A stretch of DNA of 64,000 nucleotides from Candidatus Lindowbacteria bacterium RIFCSPLOWO2_12_FULL_62_27. GTDB taxonomy: Bacteria; Lindowbacteria; 2-12-FULL-62-27. Shown here one piece after another: positions 23,687 through 33,058 of the stretch (the first letter of the stretch is position 1; each line of letters starts with the position of its first letter). The stretch is taken from assembly GCA_001784175.1 (NCBI GenBank), contig MFPR01000011.1, forward strand, positions 1 through 64,000. Direction: 5' to 3'. The position numbers were made by a program, and so were the translations under genes. Below the pieces are notes generated by a model that had not been told where the DNA came from, searched no databases, and saw only the letters and a program-made list of their open reading frames with translations.

Positions 23687-25254
23687 CGTTTGGACCTCAT
23701 GCCGGCGGGCGTTTCGGTTTCGGCCTCCACGGCGCGCGGCAGATAGACGCGGAAGGTACTGCCCTTTTTCCACTCGCTCTCAAACGTGATCTCTCCGCCG
23801 TGGACCTTCACGATTTTCCTGGAAATGGCGAGCCCCAGTCCCGTGCCCTTTTCGCGGGTGGTATAGAAATCCTCGAAGACCCGGCCCTTCTGTTCCTCGG
23901 TCATGCCGACGCCCGTGTCGGTAATCTCGGTCACCACCCACGGCCGGTGTTCTTCGGTCGCTGATTCCTTGTACAGGCCCCGGACCGTCAGGGTCCCGCC
24001 CGTTTCCTGCATCGACTGCGCGCCGTTCAGGAGCAGATTGAGGAACACCTGGCGGAGCTGGTCGAAGTTTCCGGTGACGACGAGGTCGCGCGGCATGACG
24101 CACTTGAATTTCACGCCGATGCGCTGGATTTCGGGTTTCACAAAGTCGCCCGCCGCCTCCAGCACGTCGGCCATCACGATCCGGTCGTTCATCTCGCCGC
24201 GCGCGACCCGGGCGTATCCGAGGAGGTTGCCGACGATCGTGTCGAGCGTTTTGATGCCGTCGAGAATTTTCCCGATGATCTCGATGGCGTCCCCGTTGGA
24301 CGGGGGCGCCGCCTGAAGGTCGCGCTGAAGGATCCGGGCGTACATGTCGAGCCCGCCGAGCGGATTTTTGATTTCGTGCGTGAGACTCGCGGCCATCTCG
24401 CCGAGGGCGGCCAGGGTTTCCGACAAACGCAGTTTTTCCTCCAGTTCCCGCTCGCGTCCGAGCGCCTCGCTGACCTTCAGGCCCAGCGTTTTCGACAGCG
24501 CTTTCTCGCGGTTCAGCAGCCGGACGCGCTGAAGAACCACCGAGACCTGATCGAGGTACGTTCCAAGAAGTCTCATCTCCTCGGGCTCGATCCGCTGGCG
24601 CCGGCGGGCGTGCCGGACGCGGTCGATATACAGCGCGCCGGCGGTCTTGCCCTCCTGCCGCAGCGGGATCAGCGCAAACCGTTCGGGGCGCATCGCCTGG
24701 TCGCCGGCCAGCAAAAGTTCGCGGTCAAAGGCCGCCTCCCCCACGTTGTCGAAGACTTTCGGCAGGCCGGCCTCCACGGCCTGCGGGATGGGCGAGTCGC
24801 GCTTGAGGTCGATCACGGACGCGGCGACCTCCTCCATGGGAAATCCAACACAGGACCGGAGCCCCAGCCGGCCCGGCGGGAGTGCGTCGTCCGTCAGGAA
24901 AATCGCGGCGCGGTCGAATTCGAAAACTTCGAGAATGCTGCTCATCGCGCGTTTCAGCAGCGCCTCCTCTGTCTCCTCCTCCTGGACTTCCCGCGTGATC
25001 CGGTAGACCTCCTCCAACCAGCGCCGCATCCGCGCGTTGCGCTCCACAAAATACTCGATCAGCGTGAACGCGACGTAGTGGATCAGAACGACCAGCAGGG
25101 CGTAGCCGGAGACCTGCCCCAGGTTTTCCTTGAGAAACCACTCGAACGACAGATAGGGCGAGATGAACCAGCCCCAGATGACGACGAGGACGGTCAGCGC
25201 GAGCGTGCTGACCCATTTGATGATGGGAAGCGCGGCCTGGAGCCTCGAGGTCAT
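23683..25254 (-). CDS. Membrane GAF-domain sensor histidine kinase
   Basis: 523 residues from ATG 25254. Two membrane helices near the N-terminus (about 13-33 and 46-67) are followed by a GAF-like sensor (about 90-250) and a coiled linker. The HisKA domain has H293 in [12 protein letters not shown]. The ATPase domain has N-box NLLLNGAQ, G1 DTGVGM and G2 GTGLGLA. It is predicted to phosphorylate the overlapping NtrC-type regulator. The architecture resembles PilS/ZraS-type sensors, but the signal cannot be inferred. It is coupled on its 5' side to serS by another ATGA overlap. Confidence 0.9.
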   Translation of the reverse strand: MTSRLQAALPIIKWVSTLALTVLVVIWGWFISPYLSFEWFLKENLGQVSGYALLVVLIHYVAFTLIEYFVERNARMRRWLEEVYRITREVQEEETEEALLKRAMSSILEVFEFDRAAIFLTDDALPPGRLGLRSCVGFPMEEVAASVIDLKRDSPIPQAVEAGLPKVFDNVGEAAFDRELLLAGDQAMRPERFALIPLRQEGKTAGALYIDRVRHARRRQRIEPEEMRLLGTYLDQVSVVLQRVRLLNREKALSKTLGLKVSEALGRERELEEKLRLSETLAALGEMAASLTHEIKNPLGGLDMYARILQRDLQAAPPSNGDAIEIIGKILDGIKTLDTIVGNLLGYARVARGEMNDRIVMADVLEAAGDFVKPEIQRIGVKFKCVMPRDLVVTGNFDQLRQVFLNLLLNGAQSMQETGGTLTVRGLYKESATEEHRPWVVTEITDTGVGMTEEQKGRVFEDFYTTREKGTGLGLAISRKIVKVHGGEITFESEWKKGSTFRVYLPRAVEAETETPAGMRSKR

Positions 25255-26522
25255 GCGGAGGTCAGGCGGTCGAGGCCGCCCATGTATCCACGCAGCGCGT
25301 CCGGCACCATCACCGATCCGTCGGCCTGCTGGAAGTTCTCGAGAATCGCGACCAGCGTCCGGCCGACCGCGAGGCCCGATCCGTTCAGCGTGTGCACCAG
25401 CGCCGGCGAGCCGCCTTTCGGGCGGTACCGGATCATGGCGCGACGCGCCTGAAAGTCGGTGAAGGTCGAGCAGGACGAAATTTCGCGGTAGGCGTTCTGC
25501 CCGGGCAGCCACACTTCGAGATCGTATGTTTTGGCGGAAGCAAATCCGGTGTCGCCGCTCGACAGCACCACCACGCGGTAATGAAGGCCCAGCCGCCGCA
25601 GCACCTCCTCGGCGTCGGCCCGAAGGCCCTCCAGTTCCGCCTCGCTCTCCTCCGGCCGGCAGAACTTGACGAGTTCCACCTTGTCGAATTGATGCTGCCG
25701 GATCATTCCGCGCGTGTCCTTGCCCGCGGCGCCGGCCTCGGCGCGGAAGCAGGGCGTGTAGGCCGCGTAGCGGATCGGCAGGGCCTCCTCGGAAAGAATC
25801 TCGCCGGCGTGGAGATTGGTCACCGGCACCTCGGCGGTCGGCGCGAGCCAAAGGTCGACGTCTTCGCATTTGAAGAGATCGGCGCGGAATTTGGGCAACT
25901 GGCCCGTGCCGGTGAGAGACGCGGCGTTGATCAGAAACGGCGGCCACACTTCCGTGTAGCCCCGGCCGGCGTGCAGGTCCATCATGAACGATATCAGCGC
26001 ACGCTCCATCCGGGCGCCGGCGCCGAGGAGCGCCGTGAACCGCGACCGCGCGATTTTTGCCGCGCGCTCGAAATCGAGAATCCCCAGCCGCTCGCCGATG
26101 TCCCAGTGCGGTTTGGGCGGAAACGCGAACGCCGGTTTTTCCCCCCACGTCGCAACGACCGGGTTGTCGTCCCCGGTCGCGCCGTCGGGAACATCGGGCA
26201 GGAGAACATTGGGATACAGGAGTGCTTCGGATTCGAATTCGGCGTCCGCCTTGCGCTGTTCCTCCTCCAGCGCGCCGATCTGCGCCGAAAGGTCCCGAAG
26301 CTCGGCGCGGAGGGTATCGGTGTTGACCTTCATCCGCATCGCGCGCGCGAGTTCCTCGGACCGCCGTTTCTGGTGGCTGCGCAGGTCGTCCCCGCGCTTC
26401 TGGAGGTCGCGCCGCGTCTCGTCCTTGCAGATGAGCGCCTGGACGTCCATGTCCATGCGCCGCCGCCGGAGGCTGTCGCGCACCGCGTCGGGGTTTTTCC
26501 TCAACAGTTTCGGATCGATCAT
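25251..26522 (-). CDS. serS: Seryl-tRNA synthetase
   Basis: 423 residues, normal length. The N-terminal antiparallel coiled-coil arm (about 30-105) binds the tRNA extra arm. The class II core has motif 2 ([20 protein letters not shown]) and motif 3 ([19 protein letters not shown]). The start [18 protein letters not shown] is typical. It charges tRNA-Ser and supplies serine for selenocysteine where used. It is unusual that an essential housekeeping gene leads an operon with a two-component system. The divergent gap to the GIY-YIG gene is 82 bp and should hold promoters for both. Confidence 0.95.
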   Translation of the reverse strand: MIDPKLLRKNPDAVRDSLRRRRMDMDVQALICKDETRRDLQKRGDDLRSHQKRRSEELARAMRMKVNTDTLRAELRDLSAQIGALEEEQRKADAEFESEALLYPNVLLPDVPDGATGDDNPVVATWGEKPAFAFPPKPHWDIGERLGILDFERAAKIARSRFTALLGAGARMERALISFMMDLHAGRGYTEVWPPFLINAASLTGTGQLPKFRADLFKCEDVDLWLAPTAEVPVTNLHAGEILSEEALPIRYAAYTPCFRAEAGAAGKDTRGMIRQHQFDKVELVKFCRPEESEAELEGLRADAEEVLRRLGLHYRVVVLSSGDTGFASAKTYDLEVWLPGQNAYREISSCSTFTDFQARRAMIRYRPKGGSPALVHTLNGSGLAVGRTLVAILENFQQADGSVMVPDALRGYMGGLDRLTSA

Positions 26523-26604
26523 CGCCGCGTCCAAATAACCATCTGGCCGGTGAAGGTTCAACGGGCTTTGAATCTTTGAAGTCCTGGGATAGAATCGCCG
26601 TCCT

Positions 26605-26928
26605 GTGAATCCAAAATATCTCAAGATGATCCGGGGGATGAAGAAGGGGCGGAAGCGCGAGTGGGCCGTGTACATTTTGCGGTGCGGGGATGGGTCGCTG
26701 TACACGGGGATCGCCAAGGACGTGGCGGCGCGGGTCGAGCGGCACCGGCGGGGCAAAGGCGCCGCGTACACGCGAACGCACCTCCCCGTCAGGCTTGTCT
26801 ATCAGGAACCCCGTCGCACCCGTTCCTCGGCGCTCATCCGGGAGGCGCAGATCAAGCGAATGTCGCGTTCGTCCAAGAAAAAAATGATATGCGGCAGATA
26901 TGCCGGGATTGACAAAATCCAAAATTGA
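26605..26928 (+). CDS. GIY-YIG nuclease-superfamily protein (UPF0213-like)
   Basis: 107 residues if GTG 26605 is used; ATG 26626 is an alternative with little loss. The core has [19 protein letters not shown], the conserved Arg in VERHRRG and [19 protein letters not shown]. This is the small single-domain GIY-YIG family (YhbQ type), thought to act on nucleic acids. It is followed after 3 nt by fbp. No partner nuclease domains are present. Confidence 0.82.
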   Translation: MNPKYLKMIRGMKKGRKREWAVYILRCGDGSLYTGIAKDVAARVERHRRGKGAAYTRTHLPVRLVYQEPRRTRSSALIREAQIKRMSRSSKKKMICGRYAGIDKIQN

Positions 26929-26931
26929 CCG

Positions 26932-28896
26932 ATGATCGACTCCATGGACGGAAGCCCGCCGAACGACATGGACGCCCAGACGCTGGTCGCGCTTCGCGCG
27001 CTCGGCCGGCAGTATCCGACGATCGACGCCGCGACGGCCGAAATCGCGGGCCTTCGGGCGCGGCTGACCCTGCCCAAAGGCGCCGTTCACGTCATCAGCG
27101 ACATCCACGGGGAATACAGGAAACTCGTCCACGTGATCAACAACGCCTCCGGGAGTCTCCGGCCGCTCGTCGACGAGGTTTTTGGCGACCGGTTGAGCGC
27201 CGAGGACAAACTGGAACTGCTCAGCCTCATTTATTATCCGCGCGAAACCTTCGCGCATCTTTTGGCGCGTCTTTCGGACGAGCCGTCGCGCCGCGCGTTT
27301 GTGCGCCGCGCGCTCGAGAGGGCCTTTGAACTGATGAGGGTCCTGGTGCGGCGCTACAGTCTTGGCGCCGCGGAATCCATTTTTCCGGAAACGTACCGGC
27401 CGCTGTTTCGGGAACTGCTGTTTGAGACGTATCTGGGCCGGAGCGAGGAGTATCTCAACACGATGATCGACCCGTTTGTCGAAGACGGCCGGGACGCGGA
27501 GCTTCTCCGGCAGGTGGCCCACGCGATCCGGGGAATGCAGATTTCAGAGCTGGTCGTCGCGGGGGATCTGGGCGACCGCGGACCCCGGATCGACCGGGTG
27601 ATCGATTTTCTGATGCATCAGCCGAACGTGCGCATCACGTGGGGCAACCACGACGCGTCCTGGATGGGTGCGTGTCTCGGCCACGAGGCCTGCATCGCCA
27701 CGGTCCTGCGCATTTCGCTGCGATACCGGCGGCTGTCGCAGCTTGAGGAAGGGTACGGCATCCCGGTCGCGCCGCTCGAAAAACTGGCGCGGACCGTCTA
27801 CGGCGACGACCCGGCGGCGTGTTTCGAATGCAAAGGCGAGGGACTGCGGGAGGCGCTGCTCATGGCGCGCATGCAAAAGGCGATCGCGATCATCCAGTTC
27901 AAACTGGAGGGGCAGGCAGTTCGGCGGAATCCGGAATTTGAACTCGACCACCGAAACCTCCTGCACCGGATGGATCCTGGCGCGGGGACCGTGACCGTAG
28001 ACGGGAAATCCCATCCGTTGCGCGACCGGAACTTCCCGACGATCGACGGCGCGGATCCATACCGGCTGACGTCCGGGGAGGAAGCGTGCATTGGGCGGAT
28101 GCGCCAGTCGTTCTTGCAAAGCCCCGTGCTCTGGCGGCATATGCAGTACGTGGCGCGGCGCGGCGCCATGCACGTGATCCGCGACGGCCACGTCATATTT
28201 CATGGCTGCGTTCCGGTGGACGACACCGGCCGCTTTCTGTCGATGCGCGTGGCCGGCCGGGAGACATCCGGGCGCGCGCTGTTTGACGGCTTGGGCCGCG
28301 CGGTTCACCGCGCGTTCCGCGAGAAGTCCCCCCGCGATCTCGACCTTCTGTGGTATCTCTGGGCCGGCCCGCGCTCGCCGGTCTTCGGCAAGGACCGGAT
28401 GGCGACGTTTGAAGGGTATTTCATCGAGGACAAGGCGACGCACAAGGAAATCAAGAACCCGTATTTCAAACTGATTCACGACCGCGCCTTTTGCCGCCGG
28501 GTCCTCGAGGAATTCGGCGTCGATCCCGACCGCGGGCTTCTCGTCAACGGCCATGTGCCCGTGAAGGTCGAGAGGGGCGAGTCGCCGATCAAGGACAGCG
28601 GCTGCGCCATCACGATCGACGGCGCGTTTTCCGAGGCCTACGGCGACAAAGGCTACACGCTGGTGCTGGAGGCAGGCCGCACGTATCTCGCGACCCACCA
28701 TCATTTCGAATCCGTCGAGGAGGCGATCACACAGGGCGCCGACATCATTCCCACCGTGCAGGACGTCCGCGTCCACGCGAGCCCGCGAACGGTCGCGGAC
28801 ACCGAAACCGGCGACGAGATCCGCCGGGAGATCGCCGCGCTCGAGCGCCTGATCCGCGCGTACCGGGAGAACGCGATTCTGGAAAATTCCTATTAA
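26932..28896 (+). CDS. fbp: Fructose-1,6-bisphosphatase, class III
   Basis: 654 residues, the expected size of the class III enzyme. Metallophosphoesterase motifs appear in order: DIHGEYRK (about residues 57-64), [15 protein letters not shown] with WMGACLGH, and NGHVPVK near the C-terminus. It removes the 1-phosphate from fructose-1,6-bisphosphate in gluconeogenesis. With pyruvate carboxylase at 57427 it indicates gluconeogenic growth. Several Met codons crowd the N-terminus (26932, 26944, 26968), so the start is uncertain by up to 12 residues. The hemolysin-III gene follows after 2 nt. Confidence 0.92.
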   Translation: MIDSMDGSPPNDMDAQTLVALRALGRQYPTIDAATAEIAGLRARLTLPKGAVHVISDIHGEYRKLVHVINNASGSLRPLVDEVFGDRLSAEDKLELLSLIYYPRETFAHLLARLSDEPSRRAFVRRALERAFELMRVLVRRYSLGAAESIFPETYRPLFRELLFETYLGRSEEYLNTMIDPFVEDGRDAELLRQVAHAIRGMQISELVVAGDLGDRGPRIDRVIDFLMHQPNVRITWGNHDASWMGACLGHEACIATVLRISLRYRRLSQLEEGYGIPVAPLEKLARTVYGDDPAACFECKGEGLREALLMARMQKAIAIIQFKLEGQAVRRNPEFELDHRNLLHRMDPGAGTVTVDGKSHPLRDRNFPTIDGADPYRLTSGEEACIGRMRQSFLQSPVLWRHMQYVARRGAMHVIRDGHVIFHGCVPVDDTGRFLSMRVAGRETSGRALFDGLGRAVHRAFREKSPRDLDLLWYLWAGPRSPVFGKDRMATFEGYFIEDKATHKEIKNPYFKLIHDRAFCRRVLEEFGVDPDRGLLVNGHVPVKVERGESPIKDSGCAITIDGAFSEAYGDKGYTLVLEAGRTYLATHHHFESVEEAITQGADIIPTVQDVRVHASPRTVADTETGDEIRREIAALERLIRAYRENAILENSY

Positions 28897-28898
28897 GG

Positions 28899-29519
28899 AT
28901 GTATCGGGGCGAACGCTTTAGCGGCATCAGCCACCTGGTGGGTGCGGTTCTGGCCCTGGCCGGCGTGGTGGTATTGATTGTGATGGCGGCTCGACAGGGC
29001 GATGTCTGGAAAATCGTCAGCTTCAGCGTCTATGGCGCCTGCCTTTTCTTCCTGTATCTTGTGTCGACGCTCTACCACAGCCTGCGAGGCAAGGCCAAGA
29101 TATTTTTCCGCGCCATGGACCATTCCGCCATTTATCTTTTGATTGCCGGCAGTTATACGCCGTTCACCCTCGTCACCCTTCGCGGAACGTGGGGCTGGTC
29201 GCTGTTTGGCGTGATTTGGGGTCTGGCCACGGCCGGCATCGTACTGGATGCCGTGCTGCCGAAGAGGGAACCCCGGATCTGGCCGGTGGTGATTTATGTC
29301 ATGATGGGATGGCTCATCGTGATTGCCTTGAAACCGCTCTTGCAGGCGCTCCCGCCGGCCGGATTTGGTTGGCTTCTCGCGGGCGGCCTATTCTATACGG
29401 TGGGGGTAATTTTTTTCGCTCTGGACGAAAAAATGCGCCATGCGCACGGCGTGTGGCATCTTTTCGTTCTGGCAGGCAGCGCCAGTCACTATTTTGCCAT
29501 CCTGTTTTATGTGGGATGA
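28899..29519 (+). CDS. Hemolysin III / PAQR-family membrane protein
   Basis: 206 residues with about seven membrane helices. The PAQR/HlyIII motifs are present: GERFSGISHLVGAVLA at the start, STLYHSLRGKAK, FRAMDHSAIYLLIAGSYTPF and the C-terminal HAHGVWHLFVLAGSASHYFA, whose His residues with the Ser/Asp form the metal site of the family. The ceramidase-like or membrane-fluidity role known for some relatives is not proven here. It sits 2 nt after fbp and 40 nt before sat. Confidence 0.9.
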   Translation: MYRGERFSGISHLVGAVLALAGVVVLIVMAARQGDVWKIVSFSVYGACLFFLYLVSTLYHSLRGKAKIFFRAMDHSAIYLLIAGSYTPFTLVTLRGTWGWSLFGVIWGLATAGIVLDAVLPKREPRIWPVVIYVMMGWLIVIALKPLLQALPPAGFGWLLAGGLFYTVGVIFFALDEKMRHAHGVWHLFVLAGSASHYFAILFYVG

Positions 29520-29559
29520 GGGTTTACGATCCCTGCCCGGAGTGCTACACATACACGTG

Positions 29560-30735
29560 ATGAAACAGGCGGTTTTTGCGCGGGGGCTTCCGCACGGCGG
29601 GAAGCTGGCGAAGAATTTCGTGTCCGACGAGAAGCGCCGGAAGGCGCTCCAACAGAAGGCCGGCTGGATGCCGGCCCTGACGGTGCCGGACAGGATTGTT
29701 TCAGACATCGAGATGCTGGCGTCCGGCGCGCTGTCTCCCCTGGCGGGATTCATGGGCAAGAAGCAGCTCCTTTCGGTGCTCAAGACGATGCACCTGCCGG
29801 ATGGCCTTCCGTGGACGATCCCGATTGTTCTTCCCGTGGACGGCCCGACGGCCGATTCCTTCAAGACGGGCCGGCCGGTTGCGCTTAAAAGCGAAAACGG
29901 CAGGATCCTCGCTGTCCTCGATGTGGAGGAAAAATATCCCTACGACAAGGACACGTATGCCGAATCCGTCTACCGGACGAAATCGGCGGAACATCCGGCG
30001 GTCCAGATCCTGATGGAGCAGGGCGAGATCTTTTTGGGCGGCCGTGTCCGCGTGATCGACCGATATCCCTACGGAAACTTCGAGGCCTACCGGCTGGACC
30101 CGGAGGAGACGCGCCGGCGTTTTTTGGAGCGCGGATGGAAACGGATCGTCGGGTTTCAGACGCGCAACCCGGTCCACCGCGCGCACGAATTCATCCAGAA
30201 ATGTGCGATGGAGATCGTCGACGGCCTGCTCCTTCATCCGCTCGTGGGCGAGACCAAGTCCGACGACATTCCGGCCGATGTGCGGATGAGATGCTATGTG
30301 GCCCTCCTGGAGAATTATTATCCAAAAGACCGCGTCCTGCTCAGCGTCAATCCGGCGGCGATGCGGTACGCGGGCCCGCGGGAGGCGATCTTTCACGCCA
30401 TCGTCCGGAAAAATTTCGGCTGCACGCACTTCATCGTCGGCCGGGACCATGCCGGGGTCGGCAATTTCTACGGGCCCTTCGACGCGCACGCCATCTTTGA
30501 CGAGTTTGACCCGCAAAGGCTCGGCATCACGCCGCTGTTTTTCGACAACAGTTTCTACTGCCGGACCTGCGGCAACATGGCGACGCCGAAAACATGCCCC
30601 CATCCGCCCGAATCCCGCGTGACCCTTTCCGGCACGCAGGTGCGGCAGATGCTGGCCGCCGGCCAGATCCCGCCTGTCGAGTTCACGCGTCCCGAAGTCG
30701 CCCGCGTCCTGATTGAAGCCTCCCGCGGGAAGTAG
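29560..30735 (+). CDS. sat: Sulfate adenylyltransferase (ATP sulfurylase)
   Basis: 391 residues from ATG 29560; an in-frame GTG at 29557 is possible. The motifs are QTRNPVHRAHE (about 205-215) and VGRDHAGVGNFYGPFDAH, the ATP and sulfate binding signatures. A CRTCGNMATPKTCPH zinc-type site near residue 340 is like that in the Sat of many sulfate reducers and thermophiles. It makes APS from sulfate and ATP, or runs in reverse in sulfur oxidation. No APS kinase or APS reductase gene is adjacent, so the direction cannot be inferred. Confidence 0.93.
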   Translation: MKQAVFARGLPHGGKLAKNFVSDEKRRKALQQKAGWMPALTVPDRIVSDIEMLASGALSPLAGFMGKKQLLSVLKTMHLPDGLPWTIPIVLPVDGPTADSFKTGRPVALKSENGRILAVLDVEEKYPYDKDTYAESVYRTKSAEHPAVQILMEQGEIFLGGRVRVIDRYPYGNFEAYRLDPEETRRRFLERGWKRIVGFQTRNPVHRAHEFIQKCAMEIVDGLLLHPLVGETKSDDIPADVRMRCYVALLENYYPKDRVLLSVNPAAMRYAGPREAIFHAIVRKNFGCTHFIVGRDHAGVGNFYGPFDAHAIFDEFDPQRLGITPLFFDNSFYCRTCGNMATPKTCPHPPESRVTLSGTQVRQMLAAGQIPPVEFTRPEVARVLIEASRGK

Positions 30736-30739
30736 CAGA

Positions 30740-31423
30740 ATGGACATCATCTGGCTGAAAGAAATGTCGTGCCCCGTCTGCAGTGGGAAGTTCATGTCCG
30801 AAAACATCCGGCAGAACAAGCTGGCGCAGATTCAGGTGGACGAGGATTTCCACACGCACTTTGATCCCCTGAGCCCCCTCTATTACGCCGTGGTCGTCTG
30901 CCCCGACTGCTGCTACGCGGAGCGGCGGCAGAATTTCGAGGAGGTCAAAGGCAAGACGCTGATCGCGGTCAAGGGCGGGATCGGCGCGCTTAAGCAGCTC
31001 AGCGCCGGATTCAACTTCCGGCTCATCCGCACCTTTGAGCTGGCCCTCAAAAGTTTTGAGCTGGGCGCGCTCACGGTCCAGTTCAAGGGCGAGACATCGG
31101 ACGTCATCGGCGGCATGTACCTGCGCGCCGCATGGCTTTGCCGGGAGGCCGCGGACGACAAGCTTGAGCAGGTGTACCTGCGAAAGGCGCTGGAGTTTTA
31201 CGAGAAGGCCTACATGAACGAAGCGACGGAATTCGGCCAGCTCGGCACGTGCGGGTTTCAGTACATGCTCGGCGAAATTTACCGGCGGCTGGGCAACGAC
31301 GAAAAGGCGATGGAGCTGTACATGCGCGCCGTGGCGAACAAGGAGATCCGGCAGAAGCCCCAGGTCGAGCGGCTCGCACGCGAGCAACTGTCGGCGCTCA
31401 AGGAAAAATTAAAAACGCCGTGA
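30740..31423 (+). CDS. DUF2225 protein (zinc-ribbon plus TPR)
   Basis: 227 residues from ATG 30740. An N-terminal CPVC pair and a second CPDCC group (about residues 10-60) make a probable zinc ribbon, typical of DUF2225. The C-terminal half is TPR-like helices (YLRKALEFYEKAYMNEA; YMLGEIYRRLGNDEKAMELY). Function is unknown; it is presumably a cytoplasmic scaffold. It starts 4 nt after sat and overlaps the lipoprotein gene start. Confidence 0.82.
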   Translation: MDIIWLKEMSCPVCSGKFMSENIRQNKLAQIQVDEDFHTHFDPLSPLYYAVVVCPDCCYAERRQNFEEVKGKTLIAVKGGIGALKQLSAGFNFRLIRTFELALKSFELGALTVQFKGETSDVIGGMYLRAAWLCREAADDKLEQVYLRKALEFYEKAYMNEATEFGQLGTCGFQYMLGEIYRRLGNDEKAMELYMRAVANKEIRQKPQVERLAREQLSALKEKLKTP

Positions 31424-31725
31424 CGCGCCCGCTCCGGCTTTTCCTGTGCCTGCTGACTCTCTGCCTGGCCGGATGCACGACCGGTGTGATCCGCGGGACC
31501 GTGGTGGACGCGTGGGGCCGGCCGGTCGAAAACGCGAACATCCAGACGCTCCCGCCGACCCATTCGATCCTCACCACCAAAGACGGCTTCGTGTTCCGCG
31601 ACGTCGAGGACGGCGAGTATTCCCTGATCGTGTCGAAGGAAGGCTACCGGACCGGCTCGGCGAGGGTGGAAGTCCGCGGAAAAAAAATCACATACGCCAA
31701 CATCATCCTTCAGAAAGTCGACTAG
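31420..31725 (+). CDS. Small lipoprotein with carboxypeptidase-regulatory-like domain
   Basis: 101 residues, GTG start overlapping the DUF2225 stop. A signal sequence with lipobox LAGC places the lipidated Cys at residue 19. The rest is one beta-sandwich of the carboxypeptidase-regulatory-like (CarboxypepD_reg) type: GVIRGTVVDAWGRPVENANI, a TKDGFVFRDVEDGEYSLIVS turn and a final strand. It is probably a periplasmic outer-membrane lipoprotein and would be matured by the Lnt enzymes in this window. Its binding partner is unknown. Confidence 0.8.
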   Translation: MTRPLRLFLCLLTLCLAGCTTGVIRGTVVDAWGRPVENANIQTLPPTHSILTTKDGFVFRDVEDGEYSLIVSKEGYRTGSARVEVRGKKITYANIILQKVD

Positions 31726-31730
31726 CCGGC

Positions 31731-33035
31731 ATGCCGGCCGCCCTGTTCTGGGTTTGCGTCACGATCCTCGGCTGGGGACTCGGGGGCGGCGCGGACGCCG
31801 CTGCGGCGGCCGACCGCACGATCGCGGCGCGGCTGGGCGAGCCCGTGGAGATTCCGATGCCGCCGTCCGACGCGCTCGCCGAGTGGATCATCCAAGACAT
31901 GACCGCGGCCATCGTGGAACACGTGGCGGTGCGGCGCCTGCCGGCGGAGACCGTTTTTCTGTTCCGGCCGACGGCTGTGGGAACGACGCTGATCCGGTTT
32001 GCGAAAAAAGCCGTGGGGTCGGCCGGGCCGATGGCGTTGACGGACCGGCAGGAGGTGGAGGTCATCGTGACGGCGGGCCAATCCAAATCGGCGAAACTGG
32101 CCGGGCCCAGGACCATTCCGGCGCTGAAGAAACCGGCGGGCGAAAAGGCCGACGCGGCCCGCGCACCGTCCGCCACAGCGGCGCCGGTACCCGCCAACTA
32201 CTCCGGCGACCCGCTGATCCTCGACATGCTCGAGGGTCAGCTCGGCTTTCCGGCGGAAAATCCACCGCCCTATGTCCCGACCGAAACGGAGCTTGCACTG
32301 ATGGAGAAGTATCCGCTCCCCTTTTCGTATTACTATGTGATTCCGAAAGGCTCGTATCTTCTCAATCCGTCCCACCAGTTGCCGCTGCCCGACACACCGC
32401 CGGCGGTGGACACCCCGCAGTATCCGGCCTACCATCACGCGCTGGCGCTGGCGCGGCGCGGACTCCTGAAACAGGCGTCGGACGCGCTGGAGGAATTGAT
32501 CAAGGAGCAGAGGGGGAAGCCGGAAAAGAATGCGGCCGTGGAGGCGTTCTACCAGTTCGTCAACGCGCACATCAAACTGGCGAACAAGGAATATGGCGAT
32601 GCGGCCAAGAAGTTCAAAACGCTCTACGCCGACCGCGACTACGGCCCGGCTTCGCGATTCTACGCGGCGCTCGCGACCGAATGGTCCGGCGACACGCTGG
32701 GCGCAATTTCCGGATACCAGGGAGCGCTTTCGAGGTATCCAAAAAGTTTTTTTGCGCCCGAAGCCGCGTGGCGGATCGCGCGGATATTTCTAAACGCCCG
32801 GGCCTTCGACCGGGCCAGGCTCGAGTATGAGGAGTTCATCCAGAAAAACGCGCGCACGCCGTTCATCGACGACGCGATCATGGACCTCGCCTACATCCAC
32901 GACCAGATTTACGCCTACCAGGATTTCGAGCTGGCGATCAAACTCTACGACACCCTGGCCACGCAGTACGCCGAAAGCCTCTTCGCGGACACCGCGCAGG
33001 CGCGGAAGAAGTTTATTTTGGAAAATTATTACTGA
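31731..33035 (+). CDS. Exported TPR protein (YbgF/BamD-like repeats)
   Basis: 434 residues from ATG 31731. A signal peptide (about 1-27) is followed by a beta-rich N-terminal domain (about 30-115), a Lys/Ala/Pro linker and a conserved-looking LPFSYYYVIPKGSYLLNP segment. At least five TPR-like helix pairs follow (about 245-430, e.g. YPKSFFAPEAAWRIARIFL). The repeat spacing resembles YbgF/BamD-type outer-envelope assembly factors. It sits 5 nt after the lipoprotein gene and converges with the PpiD-like gene. The N-terminal domain was not recognised. Confidence 0.65.
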   Translation: MPAALFWVCVTILGWGLGGGADAAAAADRTIAARLGEPVEIPMPPSDALAEWIIQDMTAAIVEHVAVRRLPAETVFLFRPTAVGTTLIRFAKKAVGSAGPMALTDRQEVEVIVTAGQSKSAKLAGPRTIPALKKPAGEKADAARAPSATAAPVPANYSGDPLILDMLEGQLGFPAENPPPYVPTETELALMEKYPLPFSYYYVIPKGSYLLNPSHQLPLPDTPPAVDTPQYPAYHHALALARRGLLKQASDALEELIKEQRGKPEKNAAVEAFYQFVNAHIKLANKEYGDAAKKFKTLYADRDYGPASRFYAALATEWSGDTLGAISGYQGALSRYPKSFFAPEAAWRIARIFLNARAFDRARLEYEEFIQKNARTPFIDDAIMDLAYIHDQIYAYQDFELAIKLYDTLATQYAESLFADTAQARKKFILENYY

Positions 33036-33058
33036 GCTGCGGAACCCCCCGGACAGAA

